A stretch of 23,688 bases of DNA from assembly GCA_964370675.1 (NCBI GenBank), contig CAYJKC010000032.1, positions 1 to 23,688 on the forward strand. The letters run 5' to 3'. Source of the DNA: CAYJAD01 sp964370675 (GTDB taxonomy: Bacteria > Desulfobacterota > Desulfovibrionia > Desulfovibrionales > Desulfovibrionaceae). The notes beneath the pieces were generated by a model. It did not search any database and was not told the DNA's origin. It saw only the letters and a program-made list of their open reading frames with translations. Positions 1 to 7,269 of this stretch are shown one piece after another. A program made the position numbers and the translations under genes. How positions within the stretch are numbered: the stretch's first letter is position 1; the number at the start of each line of letters is the position of its first letter.

Positions 1-2
1 TT

Positions 3-245
3 ATGGAAATCTTTAATCAGCTAGAAGAACATGTATTGCGCCTTATAAATGACGCTGAGCACTTAAAGCAAGAGCATAAACTCTTGGTGCAAAATGCTGC
101 TTCGAAAGAATCCGATTTGAAAGCCTTAGAAGAAGAAAATCGCCTTCTTAAAGAAGCTCTAGTACAAGAACAGCAGATAAAGGATAATGTTGTAAAGCGC
201 GTTGATGCGTTGCTAGAACGCCTTAAAGACCTTGAACAATTATAA
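3..245 (+). CDS. zapB: ZapB-like cell division coiled-coil protein
   Basis: An 80-residue, highly charged protein predicted to be one continuous coiled coil (heptad-like Leu spacing, many Glu/Lys/Gln, no Pro, no Gly), with no signal peptide or membrane segment. E. coli ZapB is a similar all-coiled-coil protein of 81 residues that connects the Z-ring to the chromosome terminus through ZapA. The start MEIFNQLEEHV resembles ZapB N-termini. It lies 11 nt upstream of zapA, which supports the call and suggests one transcript. The ATG is only 2 nt from the window edge, so its ribosome binding site and a possible upstream start cannot be seen. Small coiled coils carry little family-specific signal, so the assignment rests on size, composition and the zapA neighbour. 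Confidence 0.75.
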   Translation: MEIFNQLEEHVLRLINDAEHLKQEHKLLVQNAASKESDLKALEEENRLLKEALVQEQQIKDNVVKRVDALLERLKDLEQL

Positions 246-256
246 GGCTAAGTATT

Positions 257-526
257 ATGCATGAATATAACCTTAGTCTTTTAGGTCTTGATATAGCTTT
301 CCGCGCTGAAGTTGAAGCGGAACGTGTACAAAAAGCGCAACAGCTCGTTGAAGAACGCTTTGAAAAGCTAAAAGCTCGAGGGGAGCGAAGTAGTAAGGAG
401 CTCATCCTAACTTTTTTGGTCCTAGGGCTCGCAGATGATTTATTGCAATCAAATAAGCATGTTAGTGATGTGCAAGAGCGCGTAGCTACATTGCTTAAGA
501 AAATAGAAGATTTGACAGATGTTTAA
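257..526 (+). CDS. zapA: cell division protein ZapA
   Basis: An 89-residue cytoplasmic protein with the ZapA layout: a short N-terminal globular part (residues 1-25, with an LLGLDIAFRAE stretch like the family's G-x-x-Y/F-x-L region), then a long helix that forms the dimer/tetramer coiled coil (about 30-85). ZapA binds FtsZ, bundles its filaments and recruits ZapB. Length is normal for the family. An AAGG at the end of zapB (244-247) can serve as its binding site. It is followed directly by a 6S RNA; zapA next to the 6S RNA gene is a recurrent proteobacterial arrangement, which strengthens both calls. Confidence 0.88.
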   Translation: MHEYNLSLLGLDIAFRAEVEAERVQKAQQLVEERFEKLKARGERSSKELILTFLVLGLADDLLQSNKHVSDVQERVATLLKKIEDLTDV

Positions 527-574
527 AACTCCCTGGAGGGTTTGTGCTTGATTAGCCGGTGCTAACCTTACAAG

Positions 575-729
575 TAAAAAATTGGGAGCTAAGAGTGTTT
601 GCCGTGTGCACGCCTGCTTATGGGGCTAGTCCCTATAAGAACTAGGAAGCCTTACGCAAATGCCGAGGCGCCCCCCTAGGAAACTAGGTTCTGCACTGGT
701 TTATACACACGGCGTTCTGGGGATTTTTA
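575..729 (+). ncRNA. ssrS: 6S RNA (RNA polymerase-binding regulatory RNA)
   Basis: This stretch between zapA and rny has the 6S architecture. The closing stem pairs GCCGTGTG (601-608) with CACACGGC (706-713) and can extend outward through AGAG (592-595) with TTCT and the A-run near 576-581 with ATTTTT near 723-728. On the 3' side of the central bulge is GGAAGCCTTACGCAAATGCCG (645-665), close to the conserved E. coli segment AGAAGCCUUAAAACUGCG. It is followed by a small hairpin CCTAG-GAAA-CTAGG (675-688), matching the CCUUG/CAAGG hairpin of the E. coli RNA. The left strand contains GGGGCTAGTCCC (622-633), like the GGCCAGUCCC of E. coli. 6S RNA mimics an open promoter and sequesters sigma-70 RNA polymerase in stationary phase. 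The ends are approximate. Confidence 0.78.
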
Positions 730-1020
730 TATAGTTCTATGTTTTTTTGTTAAACTTATCCTTGCAATACTCATTCTATAAGTCCCCTCAAATATAAGTA
801 TTTTTTAATACTAGCTTTAGCTTTATATTAAATTTAGTCAGTAGTTTGGCTTATGCTACGGAAAATGTATACTCTGAACCACGCTGCAATGTTCAAGCTG
901 TACCTGGTGACACTTTGAATATAGCGTATTGCAGACAAATGTTGAAAATTTTTCAGCATGGATAATTGGTATATTTTCCGGTGTTTAATCGGGTAACCCC
1001 CGTTTTTATAGGAGGATATA
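730..1020 (+). other. AT-rich spacer and leader before rny
   Basis: About 290 nt without a convincing gene. It holds a small hairpin AGTATT-TTTT-AATACT (798-813), a second one around TGTTGAAA/TTTCAGCA (940-958), and a very short GC hairpin CGGG/CCCG (990-1002) followed by five T and directly by the rny binding site AGGAGG (1010-1015). The last could act as a weak attenuator or simply shape the leader. I could not identify a well-matched sigma-70 promoter; rny may be read from the zapBA/6S side. Confidence 0.4.
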
Positions 1021-2580
1021 ATGGATGCTATGACATGGGGCATTGTGGGTGCTGTCGCGCTCTTTTGTCTATTGGTGGGCATGTTTATGCAACGCATGCT
1101 TGTTTCTAAACGACTTGGAGATGCTAATGTGCTTGCCAAGCGTATTGTAGAAGAAGCTCGCAAAGAAGCTCAAGCCCAAAAAAAAGAAATATTACTTCAA
1201 GGTCAAGATGACCTTTTTAATCAAAAACGTGAATTAGAAAGTGACTTTAAAGAAAGAGAACACGAAATTAAAGATCGTGAGCGCAAACTTGTTGAAATGG
1301 GTGGGCGACTAGAAGAAAAACTTGAAGAAGCAACTACAAGAGAACGTGAGATACTTTCAGTAGAAAAAGAATTAGCGCGCAAAGAGCGTGCGCTTACTGA
1401 ATCAGAAGAATATCTTAACTTGCGTATTAATGAGCAAGAAGTTCGCTTACAAGAGGTATGTGGACTTACCGCTGATGAAGCCAAGGCAAGGCTTTTTGAA
1501 GAAGTTGAAGCTCGCACTCGTCATGAAGCTGCGCGAATGATAAGAGTTATTGAAACAGAAGCTAAGGAAACAGCTGACCGCAAAGCTAAAGAAATTATTT
1601 GCAATGCTATTCAACGCTATTCTGGTGATTACGTTGGTGAGCAAACTGTTACTGCTGTAACCTTGCCTAGTGAAGATATGAAGGGGCGTATAATTGGTCG
1701 TGAGGGGCGCAATATTCGCGCTTTAGAAGCAGCCACTGGTGTTGATTTAATTATTGATGATACCCCTGAAACGGTTATTTTATCTGCCTATAGTCCTTTA
1801 CGACGTCAAATTGCACGCATGGCCTTAGAGCGCCTTATTCAAGATGGGCGTATTCATCCTGCGCGTATTGAAGATATTGTACAAAAGTGTGAACAAGAAC
1901 TTGATGTGCAAATTAGAGAAATTGGAGAACAGGCCACTTTTGATGCCGGTGTGCACGGTATTCATCCAGAAATTGTTCGCTTGCTAGGGCAATTACGCTA
2001 CCGCACGTCATTTACACAAAATGTGCTTCAACATTCACTAGAAGTGGCAGCACTTTGTGGTATGATGGCTGCTGAGCTTGGTATGGATATTAAAAAAGCA
2101 AAACGTGCTGGTTTGTTACATGATATTGGTAAGGCTGTTGACCATGAAGTAGAAGGCCCGCACGCGCTTATTGGTGCGGATCTTGCGAAAAAATATACAG
2201 AAAATAAAGATATAATTCACGCCATTGCCGCACACCATGAGGACCAGCGTCCAACAACTGCTTTAGCTGTATTAGTGCAAGCAGCTGACTCGCTTTCTGG
2301 TGCAAGACCAGGTGCGCGTAAGGAATTGTTGGAAAATTATGTTAAACGCTTGGAAGATTTAGAGGGCATAGCTACATCATTTGATGGTGTGGCAAAGGCC
2401 TATGCTATACAAGCTGGTAGAGAAATCAGGGTGATGGTAAATTCTGAAAATGTTGATGATGATACAACCTATGTTTTATGTAAAGACATAGCTGATAAGA
2501 TAGAGAAAAACATGACTTATCCAGGGCAAATTAGGGTTACTGTAATTCGAGAACGCCGTGCGGTTGGTTTTGCAAAATAA
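1021..2580 (+). CDS. rny: ribonuclease Y
   Basis: A 519-residue membrane-anchored endoribonuclease that starts mRNA decay and processing. Residues 5-26 form one N-terminal membrane helix; 30-200 is a long charged coiled coil; the KH RNA-binding domain carries GRIIGREGRN (222-231); the HD phosphohydrolase domain carries H338 and the metal-binding pair H367-D368 in LLHDIGK, followed by AAHHED near 403-408. Domain order and length are those of the family (about 520 residues). The ATG is preceded by a strong AGGAGG. A perfect terminator follows 20 nt after the stop, so rny ends its transcription unit. Most gamma-proteobacteria lack RNase Y and rely on RNase E, so its presence with ZapB and 6S RNA fits the delta-proteobacterial/Desulfovibrio assignment. 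Confidence 0.97.
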   Translation: MDAMTWGIVGAVALFCLLVGMFMQRMLVSKRLGDANVLAKRIVEEARKEAQAQKKEILLQGQDDLFNQKRELESDFKEREHEIKDRERKLVEMGGRLEEKLEEATTREREILSVEKELARKERALTESEEYLNLRINEQEVRLQEVCGLTADEAKARLFEEVEARTRHEAARMIRVIETEAKETADRKAKEIICNAIQRYSGDYVGEQTVTAVTLPSEDMKGRIIGREGRNIRALEAATGVDLIIDDTPETVILSAYSPLRRQIARMALERLIQDGRIHPARIEDIVQKCEQELDVQIREIGEQATFDAGVHGIHPEIVRLLGQLRYRTSFTQNVLQHSLEVAALCGMMAAELGMDIKKAKRAGLLHDIGKAVDHEVEGPHALIGADLAKKYTENKDIIHAIAAHHEDQRPTTALAVLVQAADSLSGARPGARKELLENYVKRLEDLEGIATSFDGVAKAYAIQAGREIRVMVNSENVDDDTTYVLCKDIADKIEKNMTYPGQIRVTVIRERRAVGFAK

Positions 2581-2601
2581 ATAACAAAAGAAGTTGAAAA
2601 T

Positions 2602-2646
2602 AAAAAACCCAAGCTTAGCTCTCATGAGCAAAGCTTGGGTTTTTTA
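2602..2646 (+). terminator. rho-independent terminator of rny
   Basis: ACCCAAGCTT (2607-2616) pairs with AAGCTTGGGT (2631-2640), preceded by a run of A and followed by six T. This is a textbook intrinsic terminator 20 nt after the rny stop; the A-run could make it work on the other strand too. A near-identical copy lies at 2795-2835. Confidence 0.92.
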
Positions 2647-2794
2647 TAGAGCTGACAAAGTCAGTGAGTCGAAAATCTGGAATAGGCGCAATTTACTTGC
2701 GCCGTGAAATGACAGATTTTCGTGCCTTACTGCCAAGACAGCAAAGCTGACTTAGGCGGCACAAACACCCACTAGGGTGTTTGTTATTAGTATG
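2647..2794. repeat. multi-hairpin spacer between duplicated terminators
   Basis: About 150 nt with dense inverted repeats and no reading frame. CGAAAATCTG (2670-2679) pairs with CAGATTTTCG (2713-2722) around an inner hairpin GGCGCAA (2685-2691)/TTGCGCC (2697-2703). GTGCC (2722-2726) can pair with GGCAC (2758-2762). ACAAACACCC (2761-2770) pairs perfectly with GGGTGTTTGT (2775-2784) over a 4-nt loop. It could be a REP/MITE-like intergenic repeat or a small structured RNA; nothing in the window decides between them. Confidence 0.6.
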
Positions 2795-2835
2795 AAACCC
2801 AAGCTTAGCTCTCATGGGCAAAGCTTGGGTTTTTA
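2795..2835. terminator. second copy of the terminator hairpin, facing rubrerythrin
   Basis: This 40-nt stretch matches the rny terminator except for one clear base change in the loop (CATGAG versus CATGGG). ACCCAAGCTT pairs with AAGCTTGGGT. It lies 20 nt past the rubrerythrin stop on the minus strand, where it is followed by only three T; on the plus strand it has five T. It probably ends the rubrerythrin transcript and backs up rny termination. Confidence 0.75.
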
Positions 2836-2855
2836 AGTTTTGTAAAAAATAAAGA

Positions 2856-3437
2856 TTAGCCTTCGTATGTGTGGTAAAGCACTTCAAAGTGAGCTTGGGG
2901 GTGGGCACAGGCACCACAAAGTTCAGGAGCGCCACTGCTTTGATGTAACCAACCACAGTTAAGACAGTGCCACATGGCGGGGCTTGGTTGGTTAAACATG
3001 GATGCTTCTTTAATTTGTTTTGCAAGGCTTAGGAAGCGCTTTTCGTGGAATGCTTCAGCTATAGCAATATTACGCATGGTTACTGCAACTTCGCCAAAGC
3101 CTTCTTTGTCAGCAGTGGCTGCAAATTCAGGATACATGATAGTATGCTCATGATTTTCACCAGCAGCAGAGGCAATGAGATTAGTTTCTGTAGATCCAAT
3201 AATGCCAGCTGGGAATGCTCCAACTATTTCCACTTCACCACCTTCTAAAAATTTAAAAAGGCGTTTTGCATGTTCTTTTTCTTGGCTTGCAGTTTCTGCA
3301 AACACTTCTTGAACTAGGCGAAAACCATCACCTTTAGCTTTGCTAGCAAAAAAATCATAGCGATTTCTAGCTTGTGATTCACCAGCAAAAGCAGTGAGGA
3401 TGTTTTTTTCTGTTTGTGATCCTTTTAATGATTTCAT
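2856..3437 (-). CDS. rbr: rubrerythrin (diiron/rubredoxin NADH peroxidase)
   Basis: A 193-residue cytoplasmic non-heme iron protein that reduces hydrogen peroxide in anaerobes. The four-helix ferritin-like domain shows the diiron ligands E20, E53, H56, E94, E97 (in ENHEH), E129 and H132, almost the same numbering as the Desulfovibrio vulgaris protein (191 residues). The C-terminal rubredoxin-type domain has two CxxC pairs, C159/C162 and C175/C178, for the electron-donating Fe(Cys)4 centre. GGAG lies 8 nt before the ATG. The gene starts 34 nt after the histidine kinase stop on the same strand, so the two are probably co-transcribed, although the AT-rich gap could hold a further promoter. All metal ligands are present, so the protein should be active. 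Confidence 0.97.
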   Translation of the reverse strand: MKSLKGSQTEKNILTAFAGESQARNRYDFFASKAKGDGFRLVQEVFAETASQEKEHAKRLFKFLEGGEVEIVGAFPAGIIGSTETNLIASAAGENHEHTIMYPEFAATADKEGFGEVAVTMRNIAIAEAFHEKRFLSLAKQIKEASMFNQPSPAMWHCLNCGWLHQSSGAPELCGACAHPQAHFEVLYHTYEG

Positions 3438-3471
3438 AATTTATTCTCCTTTTATAGCTTTTTTCAGTATA

Positions 3472-6414
3472 CTATATTTTATTGTCGTCATCAAGCCATT
3501 GCACAAGGCATTTTTGTAGAATTTGTATATCAAAAGGTTTGCCAATATGTTCTTGCATGCCAGCTTCTCTAGCTTTGATTTTATCTTCCGGTAGGGCGTT
3601 GGCAGTCATGGCAATAATGGGCTTATCAAACTTGTTAAAGCGCAATGTTTTAGCAGCTGTTAGACCGTCCATAACGGGCATTTGTATATCCATTAGCACT
3701 AAATCAAAATCACCATGCATTGCCATGTCAACACCTTGTTGTCCATCACAAGCAACCGATACATTAAGACCAAGGTTTTCTAAAACTTCTGTTGCAATAA
3801 GTTGGTTTATTTCATTGTCTTCTACAAGTAGGATGTTCTTGCCCTTAATACGATCAAGATTTTCTTGATTTTTTTCTTCAGGGGTTTTATCGCTCTCAAC
3901 AGTGCTTGGTATTTCGGCATGTAAGGTGAAACTAAAGGTTGATCCAACATTTTCTTCACTTTCCACAATAAGTTTTGAGCCCATGGCTTCAATAAGTGAA
4001 CGTGTAATGGGCAAGCCAAGCCCAGTACCACCATAACGACGAGTAGTAGATGAATCTGCCTGCATGAATGGCTGGAATATACGGCTTACTTGATTTTTTG
4101 TCATACCTATCCCAGTATCTTGAATCTTAATTAGTATCTCAGCTTTACTGGTTATTTCTTGGCTTACAATAATACTTAAAGTAACGCCACCTTCTGAAGT
4201 AAACTTAACAGCATTGTTGAGTAGATTAAGCATAGTTTGCCTAAATCGTAAAGGGTCACCTAGAATATATTCTGGTAGTTCACCTTGCACATCAAGATTT
4301 AAATAGATATTTCTTTCATTGGCCTGTACTTGAAGCATATCAATAGCAAATTGTATGCTTCTCTTAATGCGGAAAGGAATATGTTCAAGATCAATGCGCC
4401 CAGCTTCTATTTTGGAAAAATCTAAAATATCGTTAACAATTTTTAAAAGTGTCTTGGCAGATAGATCTATTTTCTCAAGATAACCCCGCAGTTCATCGGA
4501 TGGATCTCTTTGTTGAGCTAGATGATTTAAGCCAATAATACCATTAAGTGGGGTGCGGATTTCGTGACTCATATTGGCAAGAAAGTCGCTCTTAGCTGTA
4601 TTGGCAGCCGTGGCTGCTTCTTTAGCATGGCGCAAGGCATCTTCTATGGCAATATGTTCTGAAATATCGCGAGCAATAGTCACAACACCAACGGCGTTAC
4701 CCAAGTGGTCTTTAAAAGCTACCTTTAACACTTCACATGGAATTGAGTGTCCATCAGCATAACAAAGAGTTATTGTCTTACGAACCATTTCGCCTTTTTC
4801 AATAACTATCATGTCATCAGCAAGAAAACCAAAATCTTCCTTGCAAAGGGTAAAAGGTATTGGAATTTCGGTGGTTTTCTTGCCTCGTATAATTGCAACA
4901 TCCAAGTTTAACAAATCAAGAAATGATTGGTTGCCACCAAGGAAACGCCCTGATGTATCTTTAAAATATATCCAATCTGGTATGCAATTAATTACATTAT
5001 AAAGCAATGATTTTTCATATAAAATTTGATTGTCGTGCTTTTGAGCTTTCTCATATTGTTCTTGAACAACTTTCTCAAGGCTTAGTTGGTAGACCTTATC
5101 TTGCTCCATTTTTAGATGCCATTCATGCACATCAATAAAAACACCTGTGGCACTTTGCACGGAACCGTCCTTATTGTGCTTCACATGACCTTTGAGTTGA
5201 AGCCAATGCCAATATCCATCTTCATGCATAAAGCGTAATGTTTTATCAAAAGTAACTTGGTCTAGCTCATTATTTGAATTAGGCAAAATAAATAAACCTT
5301 CTTGCAGGTCATCAGGATGAATAAGTTTTTTAATTCCTTCTAAGTCTGCACCCGGTGAATTTGGTTTTTTTCCAAGTAGTATGAGGGCATATTTGTTTAG
5401 GTGCAAAATGCCGGGAGCAATATATTCCCACATAGGCATTTGTATAAGGTCAACTGCCTGATGAAGTCGCTTACCTTCATCAGATTGTCTATTTAAGGTA
5501 AGCCTTAATAAAAAATAAATTGTAATGCAGCTTAAAATAATGGTTATGCCGATAAGTGCAACAATTTCATGACGTACGTAATCACTAACCTTATCAAGTA
5601 TGTTTGCGCTTTGATATAACCCTACATAGATGCCTATATTATGTAAGTAGGTAGATGTTATTATTTTTTCATTATTAGGCAAATTAGAGCGCAAAAGGTG
5701 CTCAAATGCACTAAGGTTAGTCGCCGTCGACATTAGATTCTGGCTATGATTTGAAATGCTTAAAACAGTGCCCTTGCTATTGCTAACTGCAAGTATGGCA
5801 TTAGGAGAAATTTGAACTGCATATTTATCAAGTATATCAGAGATGCTTTGCATGTTTATATGAATTTCAATGCTTCCCATAAATGTTTTATCAATATTAT
5901 AAATGGGTAAGGATAAACAAATTATGTTGCCATTAGGATTTAAAAATAAGGATAACCTTGGTGGGTGTTGGGTTGCGCTTGTATTTGTATAATCATGTAG
6001 TGGTGTTTGATTTTTTGTAATATCTTTACTGTTTGAATCCACAAGTAATAATATTTTTTGATCCTTGGAAAAAAGGGCAATGCTTGTTAAATTATTTTGT
6101 GAAATCTTAGATTCACTAATTAATCTGGTGATTTCTCGCAATGCTTTATTTTTTTGTTCTTGACTATTAGGGTCTTGCAGTAATTTTTTAACCAGATTAT
6201 CTTGGACTATGTCTTGCTGTAATGTCTCAGCATTTTGCACAATATCAGCAATTTCATTACTAGCGTCATTAAGTGTGACTAAAATTTTATGATTTGCAAT
6301 ATCGGTAATAGATTTGTTTACCTTGTTGAAAATAGTGAAACTTAGTAAAATTATGGCAAGAGCAATAATCGAAACTGCAGGGGCTATGACAATAAACGCA
6401 CGATTTTTTTTCAT
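3472..6414 (-). CDS. membrane-bound hybrid sensor histidine kinase/response regulator
   Basis: A 980-residue kinase counted from the ATG at 6414. Order: membrane helix (about 6-29); extracytoplasmic sensor region (30-285) with cache-like features; second membrane helix (286-306); PAS domain with an HPDD...GYWHW core (about 320-435); second PAS (about 475-590, WIYFKDTSGRFLGGN); HisKA with phospho-acceptor H617 in FLANMSHEIRTPLNG; HATPase with N-box NLLNNAVKF, DTGIGM and GGTGLGL; receiver domain with phospho-acceptor D909 in VLMDIQMPVMDG and the conserved Lys in GKPF. There is no HPt or output domain, so it must pass phosphate to a partner elsewhere. An in-frame TTG at 6456 would add 14 polar residues; neither start has a clear Shine-Dalgarno sequence, and I prefer the ATG because the membrane helix then follows directly. 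The ligand is unknown; rubrerythrin lies immediately downstream. Confidence 0.93.
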   Translation of the reverse strand: MKKNRAFIVIAPAVSIIALAIILLSFTIFNKVNKSITDIANHKILVTLNDASNEIADIVQNAETLQQDIVQDNLVKKLLQDPNSQEQKNKALREITRLISESKISQNNLTSIALFSKDQKILLLVDSNSKDITKNQTPLHDYTNTSATQHPPRLSLFLNPNGNIICLSLPIYNIDKTFMGSIEIHINMQSISDILDKYAVQISPNAILAVSNSKGTVLSISNHSQNLMSTATNLSAFEHLLRSNLPNNEKIITSTYLHNIGIYVGLYQSANILDKVSDYVRHEIVALIGITIILSCITIYFLLRLTLNRQSDEGKRLHQAVDLIQMPMWEYIAPGILHLNKYALILLGKKPNSPGADLEGIKKLIHPDDLQEGLFILPNSNNELDQVTFDKTLRFMHEDGYWHWLQLKGHVKHNKDGSVQSATGVFIDVHEWHLKMEQDKVYQLSLEKVVQEQYEKAQKHDNQILYEKSLLYNVINCIPDWIYFKDTSGRFLGGNQSFLDLLNLDVAIIRGKKTTEIPIPFTLCKEDFGFLADDMIVIEKGEMVRKTITLCYADGHSIPCEVLKVAFKDHLGNAVGVVTIARDISEHIAIEDALRHAKEAATAANTAKSDFLANMSHEIRTPLNGIIGLNHLAQQRDPSDELRGYLEKIDLSAKTLLKIVNDILDFSKIEAGRIDLEHIPFRIKRSIQFAIDMLQVQANERNIYLNLDVQGELPEYILGDPLRFRQTMLNLLNNAVKFTSEGGVTLSIIVSQEITSKAEILIKIQDTGIGMTKNQVSRIFQPFMQADSSTTRRYGGTGLGLPITRSLIEAMGSKLIVESEENVGSTFSFTLHAEIPSTVESDKTPEEKNQENLDRIKGKNILLVEDNEINQLIATEVLENLGLNVSVACDGQQGVDMAMHGDFDLVLMDIQMPVMDGLTAAKTLRFNKFDKPIIAMTANALPEDKIKAREAGMQEHIGKPFDIQILQKCLVQWLDDDNKI

Positions 6415-6501
6415 AATTTTATTTTTTTGTTTAAATGCTTTGCAAAAAACAAACAAATTTTACAAGCTATAAGATGTGAATTAATCATGTTTTGTGCTGT
6501 C

Positions 6502-6529
6502 ATTATAGCTAAATTTTAAAAAAACTCAA
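6502..6529 (-). promoter_or_regulatory. sigma-70-type promoter for the kinase-rbr unit
   Basis: On the minus strand, TTGAGT (6529-6524) and a perfect TATAAT (6507-6502) are separated by 16 nt. Transcription would start near 6495, leaving an 80-nt leader before the ATG at 6414. AGCTATAA and TTATAGCT arms flank the start region (about 6464-6510). Confidence 0.55.
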
Positions 6530-6598
6530 TGTAGATTTGCAAATCATAAAATTTTATTCTAGGTTAGTTTTAGCAAGCCACTTTGTTATGGTGAGCTA

Positions 6599-6625
6599 TA
6601 TAGTATTTTTAAATATTGCCGATAT
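6599..6625 (+). promoter_or_regulatory. candidate sigma-28 (FliA) promoter of cheW
   Basis: TATAGTAT (6599-6606), 11 nt spacing, GCCGATAT (6618-6625). This matches the enterobacterial FliA consensus TAAAGTTT-N11-GCCGATAA at 6 of 8 and 7 of 8 positions with exact spacing. It lies 45 nt upstream of a chemotaxis gene, the expected regulon. Confidence 0.6.
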
Positions 6626-6669
6626 AGTCATCAGAAAACACAAATGACACTATGACAGAAGGAAAAACT

Positions 6670-7155
6670 ATGAGCAATAAGAGTACGTACCATGGGTCAG
6701 ATGATAGTAGTCTCATCCAATTGGTTACCTTTAAAATTGCCGAAGAAGAATTTGGTGTTGATATTTTAAAGGTTCAGGAAATTATCCGTATGATGCCTAT
6801 TACCAAGGTTCCTAATGCCCCTGCCTTTGTGGAAGGTGTAATTAACCTACGCGGTAAGGTTATACCCGTTATTGATATGCGTAAACGCTTTGGTATGAAG
6901 GCTGCCATTCATGATAGCCAAACCAGAATTAAAGTTATGGATTTATCAGGGCAAATTGTAGGATTTGTAGTTGATGCGGTTTGCGAAGTGCTTCGTATTA
7001 CTGAATCTACAGTAGAACCTCCACCGGCTGTTGTTGCTGGCATTGGTTCTGAATACATGCGCGGTGTAGGCAAGCTTGAAGATAGATTGTTGATTTTACT
7101 TGATCTTGACAAGCTATTGACCGAAACAGAGCTAGAAAGTTTAGCCAGTATGTAA
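6670..7155 (+). CDS. cheW: chemotaxis coupling protein CheW
   Basis: A 161-residue soluble adaptor that links chemoreceptors to the CheA kinase. It is a single CheW/SH3-like domain: LVTFKIAEEEFGVDILKVQEI near the N-terminus, then the signature region VEGVINLRGKVIPVIDMRKRFG, then GFVVDAV and the C-terminal LLILLDLDKLL. Length is normal. The ATG at 6670 has GAAGGA 7 nt upstream; the in-frame ATG at 6652 has no binding site, so the shorter form is chosen. The gene stands alone: no cheA, receptor or flagellar gene is adjacent, and it has its own terminator. It probably serves a chemosensory array encoded elsewhere, under flagellar-class control if the sigma-28 promoter is real. Confidence 0.95.
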   Translation: MSNKSTYHGSDDSSLIQLVTFKIAEEEFGVDILKVQEIIRMMPITKVPNAPAFVEGVINLRGKVIPVIDMRKRFGMKAAIHDSQTRIKVMDLSGQIVGFVVDAVCEVLRITESTVEPPPAVVAGIGSEYMRGVGKLEDRLLILLDLDKLLTETELESLASM

Positions 7156-7156
7156 T

Positions 7157-7205
7157 AAAAATCTCTGCATCACTTATTTAAAGATGGTGCAGAGATTTTT
7201 TTATT
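7157..7205 (+). terminator. rho-independent terminator of cheW
   Basis: AAAATCTCTGCA (7158-7169) pairs with TGCAGAGATTTT (7188-7199), followed by further T. It starts 2 nt after the cheW stop. The A-rich left side means it could also stop transcription from the minus strand. Confidence 0.9.
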
Positions 7206-7269
7206 TTAAAGTCAGAGTTGTCAGTTTTAGCTAGATGATGTTAAAATATGCTTAATATAAGTGCTTAAG

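Noticed and set aside
834..1163. Minus-strand 109-codon frame over the rny leader and start
   Set aside because: It overlaps the start of rny, has no domain and no binding site.
2647..2794. CRISPR-like or tandem repeat
   Set aside because: The structure consists of unequal inverted repeats and two terminator copies, not regularly spaced direct repeats.
6415..6456. TTG-started 14-residue extension of the hybrid kinase
   Set aside because: No binding site, and the extension places a polar stretch before the first membrane helix; it is not excluded absolutely.
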